In this document: piece after piece, positions 27,431-37,294 of the stretch
Layout: the number at the start of each line of letters is the position of its first letter
Numbering within the stretch: position 1 is the first letter of the stretch
DNA from: Lachnospiraceae bacterium
GTDB lineage: Bacteria > Bacillota > Clostridia > Lachnospirales > Lachnospiraceae
Direction: 5' to 3'
Length of the DNA stretch: 57,554 nucleotides
NCBI GenBank assembly: GCA_016280465.1
Contig: JAEEGT010000163.1
Location: 1 to 57,554, forward strand
The notes under the pieces: model-generated
What the model saw: the letters and a program-made list of their open reading frames with translations, nothing else
Told to the model about the DNA's origin: nothing
Database searches by the model: none
Translations under genes and position numbers: made by a program

Positions 27431-28831
27431 TCACTTATAAACAAGCACCGGAACACCGACGGTAACCATATCAAAAAGCTCTTCGGCTTCTTTCAGTTTC
27501 ATATTGATACAGCCGTGGGAACCGTGATTTAAATACCGTTCTCCCCCGAACTTTCTCTGCCATGTGGCATCGTGAATTCCGATGGAGGTTTTGTATATCG
27601 GCATCCAGTAGTTGACAAAGGACCTGTAGTCTTCACCCTTAAGGTAGGTGTCCCTGGTCTTCTTTATAACGTAACAGACCATTTCGGGAGTCGCATGTCC
27701 GTTGTTCGGATTACCGGTCACCACATCGCATTCCATTACCACGGACCCTTTTTCGATATAATAAAGCTTCTGTCTGGTAATATCTATCTCGATCCTGGTG
27801 GGTCCAATATCGTCAAGGCCGCGAACGAAAGCTTTGTGCGTATACTGCGGGGTATGTGTTTCACCGGTCCCTTCCCTGACCGCAGAAAGAAAATATTCTT
27901 TCTCCGCTTTTCTGTCAATGAGAGTCCCGTAAGTGGACCTTTCAATATGCTTTTGCTCACCGTTTACGGAAACAAAATCCCTGGGAAGCTTGTAGGTATC
28001 GTATCTGTCGCAAAGATCGTCTATAAATCCCTCAACCTTGTTAACATCAAAGTACAAAGAACCGTCTTCGAAACGTTTAAAATCATCACCGTTTCTTTCA
28101 AGGATGCTGCTAAGAAACAGGCTGTCGGCATGAACCTTCTCCGCACCCATATCAAAGACAAAATCTCTTTGAACAAAGTCTTTGATCTCATCCCAAAGGA
28201 CCATCTCCCGCTCCATCGCAGGAGTTCTTTCGGGATAATCGATCCATTGGTCCGGAATAGCAACATCGGACTCAAGTTTCTTCACGGAATCGTAAACAAG
28301 TGCGTAAACTTTGGAGGCATCAAGGACTCTTTTTTCGGTGTCGTAAAGGTAAAAACCCTTATCTCCGAACAGAATCTTTATCTCTCCCACATGATCTTCT
28401 CTGAATTCCCTGATGACATTGAGTTTCCCGATACAGGACAATAGCTTATCTTCATCAAAGGTTATGACGGGAGAAATGCTTATGCCGTCAATGCCGTAAA
28501 ACAGATTCTTTCCCCATAAAAGGGAATTCTGATTAAAAAGCAGTCCCTTGAGATCCTCTGTGTAATCCGCCTTGAATCCGAAATCATTCGGAGCGATCTT
28601 TTCCGTATCGGTAAAAGAAGAAGTGATCCTTACACCTTCAAACACGGTATCGGCCAAAAGAAGGTCATTAACCTCCGAAACACTCAGTCCGGCACATTTC
28701 ACGCCGTTAATGACCGTTCCGTAAGAAAAACCGCTCTTATACCTGTTTGCCGCAAGAAAATACAAAGCAGTCGCCGATAAAAGCACAAATGCAAACAGGA
28801 CAGAAAGAAAGACCGTGATCCTAGTTCTCAT
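27431..28831 (-). CDS. L,D-transpeptidase (YkuD) with N-terminal anchor and PG-binding-4-type domain
   Basis: 466 aa. A membrane anchor covers about residues 7-29. A long extracellular region resembles PG_binding_4/VanW-associated domains. The YkuD domain covers the last 120 residues, with SIGIHDATW and the catalytic SHGCINM. It should form 3-3 peptidoglycan cross-links or attach surface molecules, outside the cell. Its ATG overlaps the ilvB2 stop by one base (TAATG), so it is translated with a branched-chain biosynthesis operon, which is an odd functional pairing. Confidence 0.92.
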   Translation of the reverse strand: MRTRITVFLSVLFAFVLLSATALYFLAANRYKSGFSYGTVINGVKCAGLSVSEVNDLLLADTVFEGVRITSSFTDTEKIAPNDFGFKADYTEDLKGLLFNQNSLLWGKNLFYGIDGISISPVITFDEDKLLSCIGKLNVIREFREDHVGEIKILFGDKGFYLYDTEKRVLDASKVYALVYDSVKKLESDVAIPDQWIDYPERTPAMEREMVLWDEIKDFVQRDFVFDMGAEKVHADSLFLSSILERNGDDFKRFEDGSLYFDVNKVEGFIDDLCDRYDTYKLPRDFVSVNGEQKHIERSTYGTLIDRKAEKEYFLSAVREGTGETHTPQYTHKAFVRGLDDIGPTRIEIDITRQKLYYIEKGSVVMECDVVTGNPNNGHATPEMVCYVIKKTRDTYLKGEDYRSFVNYWMPIYKTSIGIHDATWQRKFGGERYLNHGSHGCINMKLKEAEELFDMVTVGVPVLVYK

Positions 28832-30510
28832 TACTTACCTGTTTTTCCCAAATCCTTTTCGTCAAAGACATCGCTTAAAGGAGCACCGCTTGGAACCATG
28901 GGGAACACCTTGTCATCTTCGTTGATCACGCACTCGATGACCGCAGGTCGCTTGTTTTTGATGGCCTTTTCAAGAGCCGGAGCAAATTCTTCTTTTTTGG
29001 TGACTCTGTAAGCATCACAGCCGAGGCCTTCGGATACTTTGCAATAATCAACTTTATCATTTAAAACGGTCTGAGAATAACGGCCTTCGTAGAAAAGGGT
29101 CTGCCACTGTCTTACCATTCCGAGAACATGGTTATTGATGATGATCTGGATAATGGGAATATTGAATCTGCTTGCGGTGGCAAGTTCGTTCATGTTCATG
29201 CGGAAACAGCCGTCGCCGCCGAAGTTAATGCAGATCTTATCGGGATTTCCAACCTTGGCTCCGATGCAGGCACCGAGACCGTAGCCCATGGTGCCAAGTC
29301 CGCCGGAAGAAAGGAAGGTCCTGGGTCTTGTATATTTATAGAACTGGGAAGCCCAGATCTGATGCTGTCCCACATCGGTGGTAATTATAGCCTGACCCTT
29401 GGTTATACGGTCGGTCTCTTCCACCACATAAGGACAGGTCAGTTTTGTCCTGTCGTAACCGAGAGGATACTTTTCCTTAAGTTCTTTGATCTTCTCCATC
29501 CACTCGGAATGATCCTGCTTTGTAAGCATGGAATTAAGCTTATCGAGAGCCGACTTAAGATCACCCACCAAAGAAGCCTTGGTCTTTATGTTCTTGTCGA
29601 TCTCCGCAGCATCAATATCTATATGGATAACCTTGGCCTTGGAAGCAAAGGTCTTTACATTACCCACAACACGATCGGAAAATCTTGCGCCGAGAGCTAT
29701 CAAAAGGTCACAGTCACTGACACCAAGGTTGGAAGCCTTGGTACCGTGCATGCCGATCATACCGGTATATCTGTCGCTGTAGGCATCAAAAGCACCCTTT
29801 GCCATTAAAGTATCGCAAACGGGAGCATCAATGAGCTCTGCAAACTTTTTAACGCTGTCACAGGCATCACTGGCAATGGCACCGCCTCCGAGATATATAA
29901 AGGGTTTCTTGGAAGCCTGTATCAGCTTGCAAACCTTGTTAAGATCCTCTTCCGTGAACTTATCGATACGTTCGATCTCACGAGGCTTCTTGGGAGTATA
30001 TTCACACTTGGCGGCAGTAACATCCTTTGTGATATCCACAAGGACGGGACCGGGGCGTCCGCTCTTTGCGATAAAGAAAGCTTTTCTCAGGGTATTGGCA
30101 AGATCAGCAACATTCTTAACGATATAACCGTGCTTTGTTATGGGCATGGTCACGCCTGCAATGTCAACCTCCTGAAATGTATCCTTGCCAAGCCAGGGAA
30201 GTACCACATTGGCGGTTATGGCTACCATGGGAACGGAATCCATGTATGCCGTAGCGATACCGGTGACAAGATTGGTGGCACCGGGTCCGGAGGTAGCCAT
30301 ACATACTCCAACCTTGCCCGTAGACCTTGCATAACCGTCTGCGGCATGGCTTGCGCCCTGTTCATGGGATGTAAGTATGTGTTTTATCTCGCTGTGGGAA
30401 TAAAGAGCATCGTATATGTTAAGTATAGTGCCCCCGGGATAGCCGAATACGGTATCCACACCCTGTTCTTTTAAACATTCGATAACGATCTCTGCGCCTG
30501 TAAGAAGCAT
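28831..30510 (-). CDS. ilvB: Acetolactate synthase large subunit (copy 2)
   Basis: 559 aa. The activating Glu is in LTSHEQGASHAADG, the flavin-region motif is GPGATNLVTGIATAYMDS, and the TPP motif is GGDGCFRMNMNELATA. The anabolic type is supported by its place in leuB-ilvD-ilvB. No small subunit adjoins it, so it may borrow one of the two encoded at 8303 or 8873. It differs widely from copy 1 and is not a recent duplicate. It starts 15 bases after ilvD. Confidence 0.93.
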   Translation of the reverse strand: MLLTGAEIVIECLKEQGVDTVFGYPGGTILNIYDALYSHSEIKHILTSHEQGASHAADGYARSTGKVGVCMATSGPGATNLVTGIATAYMDSVPMVAITANVVLPWLGKDTFQEVDIAGVTMPITKHGYIVKNVADLANTLRKAFFIAKSGRPGPVLVDITKDVTAAKCEYTPKKPREIERIDKFTEEDLNKVCKLIQASKKPFIYLGGGAIASDACDSVKKFAELIDAPVCDTLMAKGAFDAYSDRYTGMIGMHGTKASNLGVSDCDLLIALGARFSDRVVGNVKTFASKAKVIHIDIDAAEIDKNIKTKASLVGDLKSALDKLNSMLTKQDHSEWMEKIKELKEKYPLGYDRTKLTCPYVVEETDRITKGQAIITTDVGQHQIWASQFYKYTRPRTFLSSGGLGTMGYGLGACIGAKVGNPDKICINFGGDGCFRMNMNELATASRFNIPIIQIIINNHVLGMVRQWQTLFYEGRYSQTVLNDKVDYCKVSEGLGCDAYRVTKKEEFAPALEKAIKNKRPAVIECVINEDDKVFPMVPSGAPLSDVFDEKDLGKTGK

Positions 30511-30525
30511 TCTGCACCACCTTTA

Positions 30526-32199
30526 TCAGTTTCTGCCGGGAACCTTTAAAACGGCTCCTTCGGATGCACTTGATACAAGTTCCCTGTATCTTAACAAATA
30601 ACCGGATTTAATGTCGGTCTTTTTGGGAGTAAAGTCTTTCTTTCGTTCATTAAGAACAGAATCCTCCACAAGAAGCTCCAGCTTGTTTCCGGGAATGTCT
30701 ATATGGATCATATCACCTTCTTTAACAAAGGCGATGGGGCCGCCGAGAGCCGCCTCGGGAGAAACGTGTCCGATGGAAGCTCCTCTGGACGCACCGGAGA
30801 ATCTGCCGTCGGTAATAAGAGCTACCGTACTTCCAAGCCCCATTCCGGCAATGGCCGATGTGGGATTTAACATTTCTCTCATGCCGGGGCCGCCTTTGGG
30901 TCCTTCGTATCTGATGACAACAACGTCACCTGCCACGATCTTTCCGCCCTTTATGGCAGCGATGGCATCTTCCTCACAGTCAAAGACTCTTGCGGGACCG
31001 GTGTGCTCCATCATTTCGGGTACGACTGCGGAACGCTTTACCACTGAGCCTTCGGGAGCCAGATTTCCTTTAAGAACGGCAATTCCGCCGGTCTCACTGT
31101 AAGGGTTCTCAACAGGTCTTATGACATTAGGATCAAGGTTATAAGCATTGGCTATATTCTCACCGACGGTCTTGCCCGTAACCGTAATAAGATCGGTATA
31201 GAGCAGGTTCTTTTTGGTAAGTTCCTTCATTACCGCATAAACACCGCCAGCTTCGTTAAGATCCTCCATATATGTGGGACCTGCGGGAGCAAGGTGGCAA
31301 AGGTTGGGTGTCTTTGAAGACAGTTCGTTGGCAATCTCAAGATTTAACTTAACTCCCGCCTCATGAGCTATGGCAGGAAGATGAAGCATGGAGTTTGTGG
31401 AACATCCGAGAGCCATATCCACGGTAAGAGCGTTCATAAAGGCCTTCTCAGTCATGATGTCTCTGGGGCGGATGTTCTTTTTAACAAGTTCCATTACCTG
31501 CATGCCGGCATGCTTTGCAAGTCTGATCCTCTCACTGTAGACAGCAGGGATGGTACCGTTGCCGCGAAGTCCCATACCAAGGGCTTCGGTAAGGCAGTTC
31601 ATGGAGTTTGCCGTATACATACCGGAACAGGAACCGCAGGTAGGGCAGACCTTTTCTTCGAATTCGCAAAGGTCCTCCTCAGTGATCTTGCCCGCAGCCA
31701 GTTCTCCTACAGCTTCAAACATGGAAGAAAGACTTCTCTTCTTTCCTTTGACATGGCCGGCCAGCATGGGGCCGCCGGATACGAATACGGTAGGGATATT
31801 AACTCTTGCGGCAGCCATTAAAAGACCCGGAACGTTCTTGTCACAGTTTGGTACCATAACAAGTCCGTCAAACTGATGGGCTATGGCCATACACTCTGTT
31901 GAGTCCGCAATAAGATCTCTGGTAACAAGGGAATATTTCATGCCGATATGGCCCATGGCGATACCGTCGCAAACGGCAATGGCGGGAAATACCACCGGAG
32001 TTCCGCCTGCCATGGCAACACCCATTTTAACGGCTTCCACTATCTTATCAAGATTCATGTGGCCGGGTACGATCTCATTGTAAGAAGAAACGATACCGAT
32101 CATGGGGCGCTTTCTTTCTTCTTCCGTAAAGCCCAGTGCATTGAACAGGCTTCTGTGAGGTGCCTGAGCCGAACCTGTTTTAACATTGTCTGAATTCAT
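30526..32199 (-). CDS. ilvD: Dihydroxy-acid dehydratase
   Basis: 557 aa, the normal length. Cluster Cys are in NCDKNVPG and [16 protein letters not shown], and the C-terminal signature is [15 protein letters not shown]. It dehydrates dihydroxy acids to the keto acids of valine and isoleucine, following IlvC. It lies 11 bases after leuB. The ATG follows a GGAG-like site. Confidence 0.97.
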   Translation of the reverse strand: MNSDNVKTGSAQAPHRSLFNALGFTEEERKRPMIGIVSSYNEIVPGHMNLDKIVEAVKMGVAMAGGTPVVFPAIAVCDGIAMGHIGMKYSLVTRDLIADSTECMAIAHQFDGLVMVPNCDKNVPGLLMAAARVNIPTVFVSGGPMLAGHVKGKKRSLSSMFEAVGELAAGKITEEDLCEFEEKVCPTCGSCSGMYTANSMNCLTEALGMGLRGNGTIPAVYSERIRLAKHAGMQVMELVKKNIRPRDIMTEKAFMNALTVDMALGCSTNSMLHLPAIAHEAGVKLNLEIANELSSKTPNLCHLAPAGPTYMEDLNEAGGVYAVMKELTKKNLLYTDLITVTGKTVGENIANAYNLDPNVIRPVENPYSETGGIAVLKGNLAPEGSVVKRSAVVPEMMEHTGPARVFDCEEDAIAAIKGGKIVAGDVVVIRYEGPKGGPGMREMLNPTSAIAGMGLGSTVALITDGRFSGASRGASIGHVSPEAALGGPIAFVKEGDMIHIDIPGNKLELLVEDSVLNERKKDFTPKKTDIKSGYLLRYRELVSSASEGAVLKVPGRN

Positions 32200-32210
32200 A
32201 GTTTTCTCCT

Positions 32211-33296
32211 TTAGCCGATCTCTTCGGCGATCAGTTCTCCCATGGCCTTACAGCCAACGGTCTCAAAGCCTTCTGAAGCTATATCCTTTGTCCTGATACC
32301 TTTGCGGATCACGCTTCTGACGGCATTTTCCACAGCATCCGCTTCTTTGTTAAGATCGAAACTGTACCGTAACATCATGGCAGCAGAAAGGATCGTCGCT
32401 ATAGGGTTTGCAATATCCTTTCCCGCTATATCGGGAGCGGATCCGTGACTGGGTTCGTAAAGACCGAACTTTGTCTCATTGAGGCTGGCACTGGAAAGCA
32501 TTCCAATGGAACCTGTGATCATGCTGGCTTCGTCGGAAAGGATATCTCCGAACATATTCTCCGTCAGTATCACATCAAACTGGGAAGGATCCTTTACAAG
32601 CTGCATCGCACAATTGTCTACCAGCATATGTTCAAGGGTGACTTCCGGATAGTCAGCGGATACTTCATTGACCACCGCTCTCCAGAGTCTGGAAGAATCA
32701 AGGACGTTAGCCTTATCAACGCTGGTGACTTTGTTGCGGCGCTTCTTTGCGATCTCAAAAGCCTTGACGGCTATCCTTTTAATCTCTTTTTCATCGTATT
32801 TAAGGGTATCTACGGCTGTTCTTACACCGTTGTCCGTATATGTCTTTCTTTCGCCGAAATACAGACCACCTGTAAGTTCTCTTACGATTACAAGATCGAA
32901 GCCTTTTTCGCAGATCTCCTTTTTCAAAACACAGGCATCCGCCAGATCGTCAAAAAGAACGGCGGGACGAAGGTTCGCAAAAAGATTGAGTGCCTTACGG
33001 ATCTTTAAAAGCCCGGCCTCGGGACGCTTTGAGGGTTCAAGTTTATACCAGGGGGAGGTATTGGTATCTCCGCCGATGGAACCCATAAGAACCGCATCCG
33101 CAGCCTTGGCGGTGGCAATGGCTTCGTCTGTTAAGGGAACTCCGTGAACATCGATGGAAGCTCCGCCCATCAAAATATCGGTGTATTTGAAAGAATGTCC
33201 GAATTTCCGGGCAACCGCATCCAAAACCTTTTTGGCTGCGGCCACGATCTCCGGGCCGATACCGTCACCGGGAATACAGGTAATATAATAATCCAT
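32211..33296 (-). CDS. leuB: 3-isopropylmalate dehydrogenase
   Basis: 361 aa. The substrate Arg region is RPAVLF with [12 protein letters not shown], and the metal-binding segment is [13 protein letters not shown]. It oxidises and decarboxylates 3-isopropylmalate to 2-ketoisocaproate. Tartrate or isocitrate dehydrogenase alternatives are excluded by context and length. It heads the leuB-ilvD-ilvB2-transpeptidase operon. The ATG follows GAGGTGAG. I found no convincing promoter or T-box in the 128-base leader. Confidence 0.96.
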   Translation of the reverse strand: MDYYITCIPGDGIGPEIVAAAKKVLDAVARKFGHSFKYTDILMGGASIDVHGVPLTDEAIATAKAADAVLMGSIGGDTNTSPWYKLEPSKRPEAGLLKIRKALNLFANLRPAVLFDDLADACVLKKEICEKGFDLVIVRELTGGLYFGERKTYTDNGVRTAVDTLKYDEKEIKRIAVKAFEIAKKRRNKVTSVDKANVLDSSRLWRAVVNEVSADYPEVTLEHMLVDNCAMQLVKDPSQFDVILTENMFGDILSDEASMITGSIGMLSSASLNETKFGLYEPSHGSAPDIAGKDIANPIATILSAAMMLRYSFDLNKEADAVENAVRSVIRKGIRTKDIASEGFETVGCKAMGELIAEEIG

Positions 33297-33424
33297 GACC
33301 TCTCACCTCTTTAACGCATTACAGTATGAAATTAATGATATTACATGTCGTCTAAAATTTCAACCTCTATTTTGCTAAGCTGTGAAAGGTAATGAAACCG
33401 ATGCTCCGTAAGAGCATTAATAAC

Positions 33425-33460
33425 AAAAAAAGACGCACAGCACCAACGGCACTGTACGTC
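33425..33460 (-). terminator. Intrinsic terminator after yajC
   Basis: On the minus strand GACGTACAGTGCC pairs with GGTGCTGTGCGTC over 13 bp (three G-T pairs; arms 33448-33460 and 33432-33444) with a three-base loop, followed by seven T. Confidence 0.85.
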
Positions 33461-33470
33461 CTGTTTTTGA

Positions 33471-33785
33471 TTACTGGTTGGTCTTCTCAACCTGAGCGAT
33501 GGAAGTTTTCTTCATGGGGATACGGCAGTTCTTATTGTTACCGAATTCAACAATAACAGTGTCATCGGTAATATCAATGATGATGCCGTAAAAACCGCTG
33601 CTGGTGAGCACATAGTCACCGATCTCCATGGATGTGAGCATTGCGTTCATACGCTTCTGTTCTTTTTTCTGAGGTAAGATGATGATGAACACAAAAAATA
33701 CACCCAGAATAACAAAAGAGATCAGCATACTTACAAGGCTGGCCGCAGTGGAGCCGGTTTCGGCCGCAGTTAAAAATACGTTCAT
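33471..33785 (-). CDS. yajC: Preprotein translocase accessory subunit YajC
   Basis: 104 aa. One N-terminal membrane helix (about 18-38) is followed by the family signature ILPQKKEQKRMNAM and the small cytoplasmic domain with LTSSGFYGIIIDI. It associates with SecDF at the Sec translocon. The site just downstream of tgt is the classic tgt-yajC arrangement. The start follows AGGAGGAG. The gene is closed by a terminator. Confidence 0.95.
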   Translation of the reverse strand: MNVFLTAAETGSTAASLVSMLISFVILGVFFVFIIILPQKKEQKRMNAMLTSMEIGDYVLTSSGFYGIIIDITDDTVIVEFGNNKNCRIPMKKTSIAQVEKTNQ

Positions 33786-33845
33786 GTTTCTCCTCCTAAG
33801 ATATATTAGATTTATAATACATAACTTTGCCTTTTAAGGCAACAG

Positions 33846-34994
33846 TCATTTATCATCCCCGGAATTCAAGGATTCCAGCATTTCTTCCCTGTAGGTTGAA
33901 AATCTGCCTTCATCCAGAGCCTGTCTTATCTCCGCCATGAGATTATTGTAAAAGTACAGGTTATGAAGGACGCAAAGCCTCATACCCAGCATTTCTTTTG
34001 CTTTAAGCAGGTGCCTTATGTAGGCTCTTGAATAATTCCTGCAGGCAGGACAGCCGCAGCCCTCTTCTATGGGGCGAAGATCCCTCTCATATTTAACATT
34101 GAAAAGATTGATCTTTCCGTGATGCGTATATAGATGACCGTGACGGCCGTTTCTGGAGGGATATACACAGTCAAAGAAATCAATGCCTCTGTATACGCCC
34201 TCGATTATATTGGCAGGAGTTCCGACACCCATTAAATAGACGGGTTTATTATCCGGCAAATAAGGAACGGTACTCTCGATTATCCTGTACATCTCTTCAT
34301 GGGATTCACCCACCGCAAGTCCGCCTATGGCATAACCGGGAAGATCGAATTCCGAAATGGTCTTCGCATGCTCGATCCTTATGTCCTCGTAGACACCGCC
34401 CTGATTGATGCCAAAGAGCATCTGCTGTCTGTTGATGGTATCGGGAAGGGAATTGAGCCTGTCCATTTCCTTTTTACAGCGTTCAAGCCATCTGGTGGTC
34501 CTTGCAACGCTGTCCCTTACATAGGACTTTTCGGCCACGCTTGAAGGGCATTCGTCAAAGGCCATGGCAATGGTGGATGCAAGATTAGACTGGATCTGCA
34601 TGCTCTCCTCGGGCCCCATAAAGATAATGCGACCGTCCACATGAGAATGAAAAGTAACACCCTCTTCTTTGATCTTTCGAAGTCCCGCAAGGGAAAAGAC
34701 CTGAAAACCGCCTGAATCCGTAAGGATGGGACGGGTCCAGTTCATGAATTTATGAAGTCCGCCCAGTTCTTTTATAAGCTTGTCACCGGGACGGACATGC
34801 AGATGGTAGGTGTTGCTGAGTTCCACCTGTGTTCCGATATCATAAAGGTCCGTTGTGGCCACAGCACCTTTAATAGCCGCCACGGTACCAACGTTCATAA
34901 AGACCGGAGTCTGTATATCTCCGTGAACTGTATGAAAAACTCCTCGTTTGGCGCTTCCTTCGCGCTTCAAAATGTCAAAACCCATAATATGCAA
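33846..34994 (-). CDS. tgt: Queuine tRNA-ribosyltransferase
   Basis: 382 aa. The ILTDSGGFQVFSL loop and the zinc-site CGCPACRNYSRAYIRHL are intact, and the nucleophile Asp is in FDCVYPSRNGRHG. It swaps guanine 34 for preQ1 in GUN tRNAs. The chosen start is TTG at 34994, 12 bases after GGAGG; an in-frame ATG three codons on (34985) is 21 bases from that site and less likely. It begins four bases after the carboxypeptidase stop. Confidence 0.94.
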   Translation of the reverse strand: MHIMGFDILKREGSAKRGVFHTVHGDIQTPVFMNVGTVAAIKGAVATTDLYDIGTQVELSNTYHLHVRPGDKLIKELGGLHKFMNWTRPILTDSGGFQVFSLAGLRKIKEEGVTFHSHVDGRIIFMGPEESMQIQSNLASTIAMAFDECPSSVAEKSYVRDSVARTTRWLERCKKEMDRLNSLPDTINRQQMLFGINQGGVYEDIRIEHAKTISEFDLPGYAIGGLAVGESHEEMYRIIESTVPYLPDNKPVYLMGVGTPANIIEGVYRGIDFFDCVYPSRNGRHGHLYTHHGKINLFNVKYERDLRPIEEGCGCPACRNYSRAYIRHLLKAKEMLGMRLCVLHNLYFYNNLMAEIRQALDEGRFSTYREEMLESLNSGDDK

Positions 34995-34998
34995 AGGA

Positions 34999-36036
34999 TC
35001 AAAGATCCTCCAAAAACTCCTCCAAAGTGATTCCGTGTTCCGTTATGTATTTGGCAGCTTCGATACCCACATATCTGAAATGCCAGGGTTCAAAATCGAT
35101 GCCTGTGATCTTTTCTTTACCCCGCGGATAACGAAGGATAAATCCGTACTCGGCAGAATGTTTCTTTAACCACTTGCCACCTTCGGTATTTCCGAATTCA
35201 TGATCCAGAGTCGTATGTCCGGGAGTAACTATGTCAAAGCACATTCCCAGCTGATGCTCACTGGTGCCGGGAACGATGACTTTCTTAGAAACGGATTTAT
35301 AAGCTTCCGTATAAGAAAATCCCTTTTCATTCATAAGAACAACGATGCGGCGATCGAAAAGATCCTGCTGAAGTTCCCCGCTTCGATAGGGAGATGTGAC
35401 AAAAAGGCTCACTCCGTCTTTCTTGGCGGCATCCAGCATGTCAAGCAGGGGACCAAGCACTCTCTCATCGCATTGCATACGACCTGTAATGGTCGCAAGA
35501 GGTACCTTGTAATCCTCCGGTATGGGATGAGTCTTGTTTACAAGTATGAGATACCAGGCATTCTTGTCAAAAGAAGCGGTATCATCCCCTTCTACGGTCT
35601 TTATGTCACGCTTTACGTCTTCAATGGAAAAAGCATCGTTTTCTTCGTATTCGGCATCAACATCCACAAGATATCCGTCGTCACCGGGCTCTTCCGTCTG
35701 TGTGTCAAGGATCTCGGTCTGTTCCGTCATTACCGGTTCTTCGTTGACCACCGTAAGCTCCGCTTCGGATCCGCTGTTCTCAATGGAAACGGAATCAAGA
35801 TAGATGTTTCTGTCGGCGGATTTATCAGACGAAGTAAAACTGGAACTCATGAAAAAGAAAACAAGGACAACGGCCACCGATATATATTTCTTGCCGTTAA
35901 GGAAAAAATGACGCAATACACCGTAAACCCCCAAAACGATACCCAGGATAAGGTATGCTGCGGGTAAAAGATACTTATGTTTGCTTGTGACTCTTGCTGC
36001 CGCAAATACGGCTTTTTCCTTAAATGTCTTTTTCAT
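34999..36036 (-). CDS. D-alanyl-D-alanine carboxypeptidase, VanY/M15B type, membrane-anchored
   Basis: 345 aa from ATG 36036; the frame is open 17 more codons to a GTG at 36087, and neither site has a strong Shine-Dalgarno. Two N-terminal hydrophobic segments are followed by an acidic linker and the peptidase domain. The zinc motif is SEHQLGMCFD (SxHxxG...D) and the last His is in EPWHFRYVG. It should trim the terminal D-Ala of peptidoglycan stems outside the membrane. Stop and tgt start are four bases apart. Confidence 0.9.
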   Translation of the reverse strand: MKKTFKEKAVFAAARVTSKHKYLLPAAYLILGIVLGVYGVLRHFFLNGKKYISVAVVLVFFFMSSSFTSSDKSADRNIYLDSVSIENSGSEAELTVVNEEPVMTEQTEILDTQTEEPGDDGYLVDVDAEYEENDAFSIEDVKRDIKTVEGDDTASFDKNAWYLILVNKTHPIPEDYKVPLATITGRMQCDERVLGPLLDMLDAAKKDGVSLFVTSPYRSGELQQDLFDRRIVVLMNEKGFSYTEAYKSVSKKVIVPGTSEHQLGMCFDIVTPGHTTLDHEFGNTEGGKWLKKHSAEYGFILRYPRGKEKITGIDFEPWHFRYVGIEAAKYITEHGITLEEFLEDL

Positions 36037-36113
36037 TGCACCAAAATAAAAAGCACCAAAATCTGCTCCGATAATATAATATATCACAACCTAATGATTT
36101 GTACACAAAAATA

Positions 36114-36122
36114 TGGTATAAT
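36114..36122 (+). promoter_or_regulatory. Extended -10 promoter of the lactonase gene
   Basis: TGGTATAAT is a perfect extended -10 (TGnTATAAT). No good -35 is seen at 17 bases, as is usual for this class. The start codon is 28 bases downstream. Confidence 0.55.
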
Positions 36123-36150
36123 ATCTCCACATTCGTAAGGGAGGTTTCTT

Positions 36151-37212
36151 ATGCCGGCTAAAAAATATGTTGCATATGTATCCAGTTATACTCAGGGCGA
36201 CAAATTCGGAATTTCAATATATGACGTAGACCTTTCAAAAGGGCGTTTCACAGAGAAAGATCGGGTCGTTGTTTCCAATTCCTCCTACATAACCATCTCG
36301 CACAATCAAAAATTCTTATATTCCATCACCGACCTTGGCGTTGAGAGCTACAAGATCAAAAAAGGCGGCCTTCTGGAGAAGCTTAACATGCAGTCCATCA
36401 ACGGTATGCGCGGCTGCTATCTTTCCACTTCTTACGACGACAAGTTTCTTTTTGTGGCAGGCTACCACGACGGCAAGATCACGGCACTCAAGCTTGAAAG
36501 GAACGGAAGTGTCGGTCCCATCACCGATGAGATCTATCTTAAGGGCATGGGCATAGTTGCCGAGCGTAACTTCCATCCCCATGTAAACTGCGTAAAGATG
36601 ACCCGTGACGATAAATATCTTTTGGCTGCTGACCTTGGCATGGATCATGTCAATGTTTATGCCCTGGATCACTCCACCGGCAAATTAAAGCTTTGCGACA
36701 TCATCCGCAGTGAGCAGGAATCCGCACCCAGACACATCAAATTCTCCCAGGACGGTCATTACCTCTACATCGTCCATGAGTTAAAATGCTATATTGACGT
36801 TTACACCTACGAAAACAAAGGCGCATGCAATCCCGAATTTGAGAAGATACAGACCGTATCCACCTTAAACAGCTATCATGCTTCGGGTTCCGCAGCCAGT
36901 GCCCTCAATATCTCCGCCGACTATAAATACATCGTTTCCACCAATGCCGGTGACAACAGCGCCACGGTATTTGAGATTGAAAAAGAAGGAACACTCAAAA
37001 AGCTCCTATGCCTTCCCGTCAGCGGCGAATATCCCAAGGATGCCACTCTTTTCCCCAACAATAAGTTCCTGGTATCCTTAAACCACGAATCAAACACCAT
37101 GACCTTCTTTGCAGCTGATCTTAAGAAAGGCACCCTGGTCATGAACGGACCGGAAATGAAGGTCGAAAAACCCAATTGCATCATCTTCAGGGAACTCTCC
37201 GAGGATGAATGA
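36151..37212 (+). CDS. Lactonase family beta-propeller protein (Pgl/YkgB-like)
   Basis: 353 aa. Repeated blade motifs such as HPHVNCVKMTRDDKYLLAADLG, APRHIKFSQDGHYLYIVHE and YPKDATLFPNNKFLVSLNHE match the seven-bladed 6-phosphogluconolactonase/3-carboxymuconate cyclase family. No signal peptide is present. A 6-phosphogluconolactonase role is usual for the family but not proved for this clade, and no pentose phosphate gene is nearby. The start follows GGGAGG. It is monocistronic and ends at a strong hairpin. Confidence 0.88.
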   Translation: MPAKKYVAYVSSYTQGDKFGISIYDVDLSKGRFTEKDRVVVSNSSYITISHNQKFLYSITDLGVESYKIKKGGLLEKLNMQSINGMRGCYLSTSYDDKFLFVAGYHDGKITALKLERNGSVGPITDEIYLKGMGIVAERNFHPHVNCVKMTRDDKYLLAADLGMDHVNVYALDHSTGKLKLCDIIRSEQESAPRHIKFSQDGHYLYIVHELKCYIDVYTYENKGACNPEFEKIQTVSTLNSYHASGSAASALNISADYKYIVSTNAGDNSATVFEIEKEGTLKKLLCLPVSGEYPKDATLFPNNKFLVSLNHESNTMTFFAADLKKGTLVMNGPEMKVEKPNCIIFRELSEDE

Positions 37213-37242
37213 TCCCATCGATCATATACAGATCCATAAATT

Positions 37243-37273
37243 AAGGCCGTCGACTTTATCTCGACGGCCTTTG
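37243..37273. terminator. Hairpin terminator between convergent genes
   Basis: AAGGCCGTCGA (37243-37253) and TCGACGGCCTT (37261-37271) form an 11-bp stem with a seven-base loop. The T-run after it is short (TTT), so its strength comes from the stem. It serves the lactonase gene and probably potD from the other side. Confidence 0.7.
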
Positions 37274-37294
37274 TTATATTAGTACCAAACTGTC

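Noticed and set aside
27572-28444. A 290-codon plus-strand open frame opposite the L,D-transpeptidase
   Set aside because: The minus-strand protein has clear YkuD catalytic motifs; the opposite frame is a shadow.
33297-33424. Promoter or T-box leader for leuB
   Set aside because: TTGAAA and TAATAT occur but at 14-base spacing, and no T-box landmarks are present; support was too weak to list.
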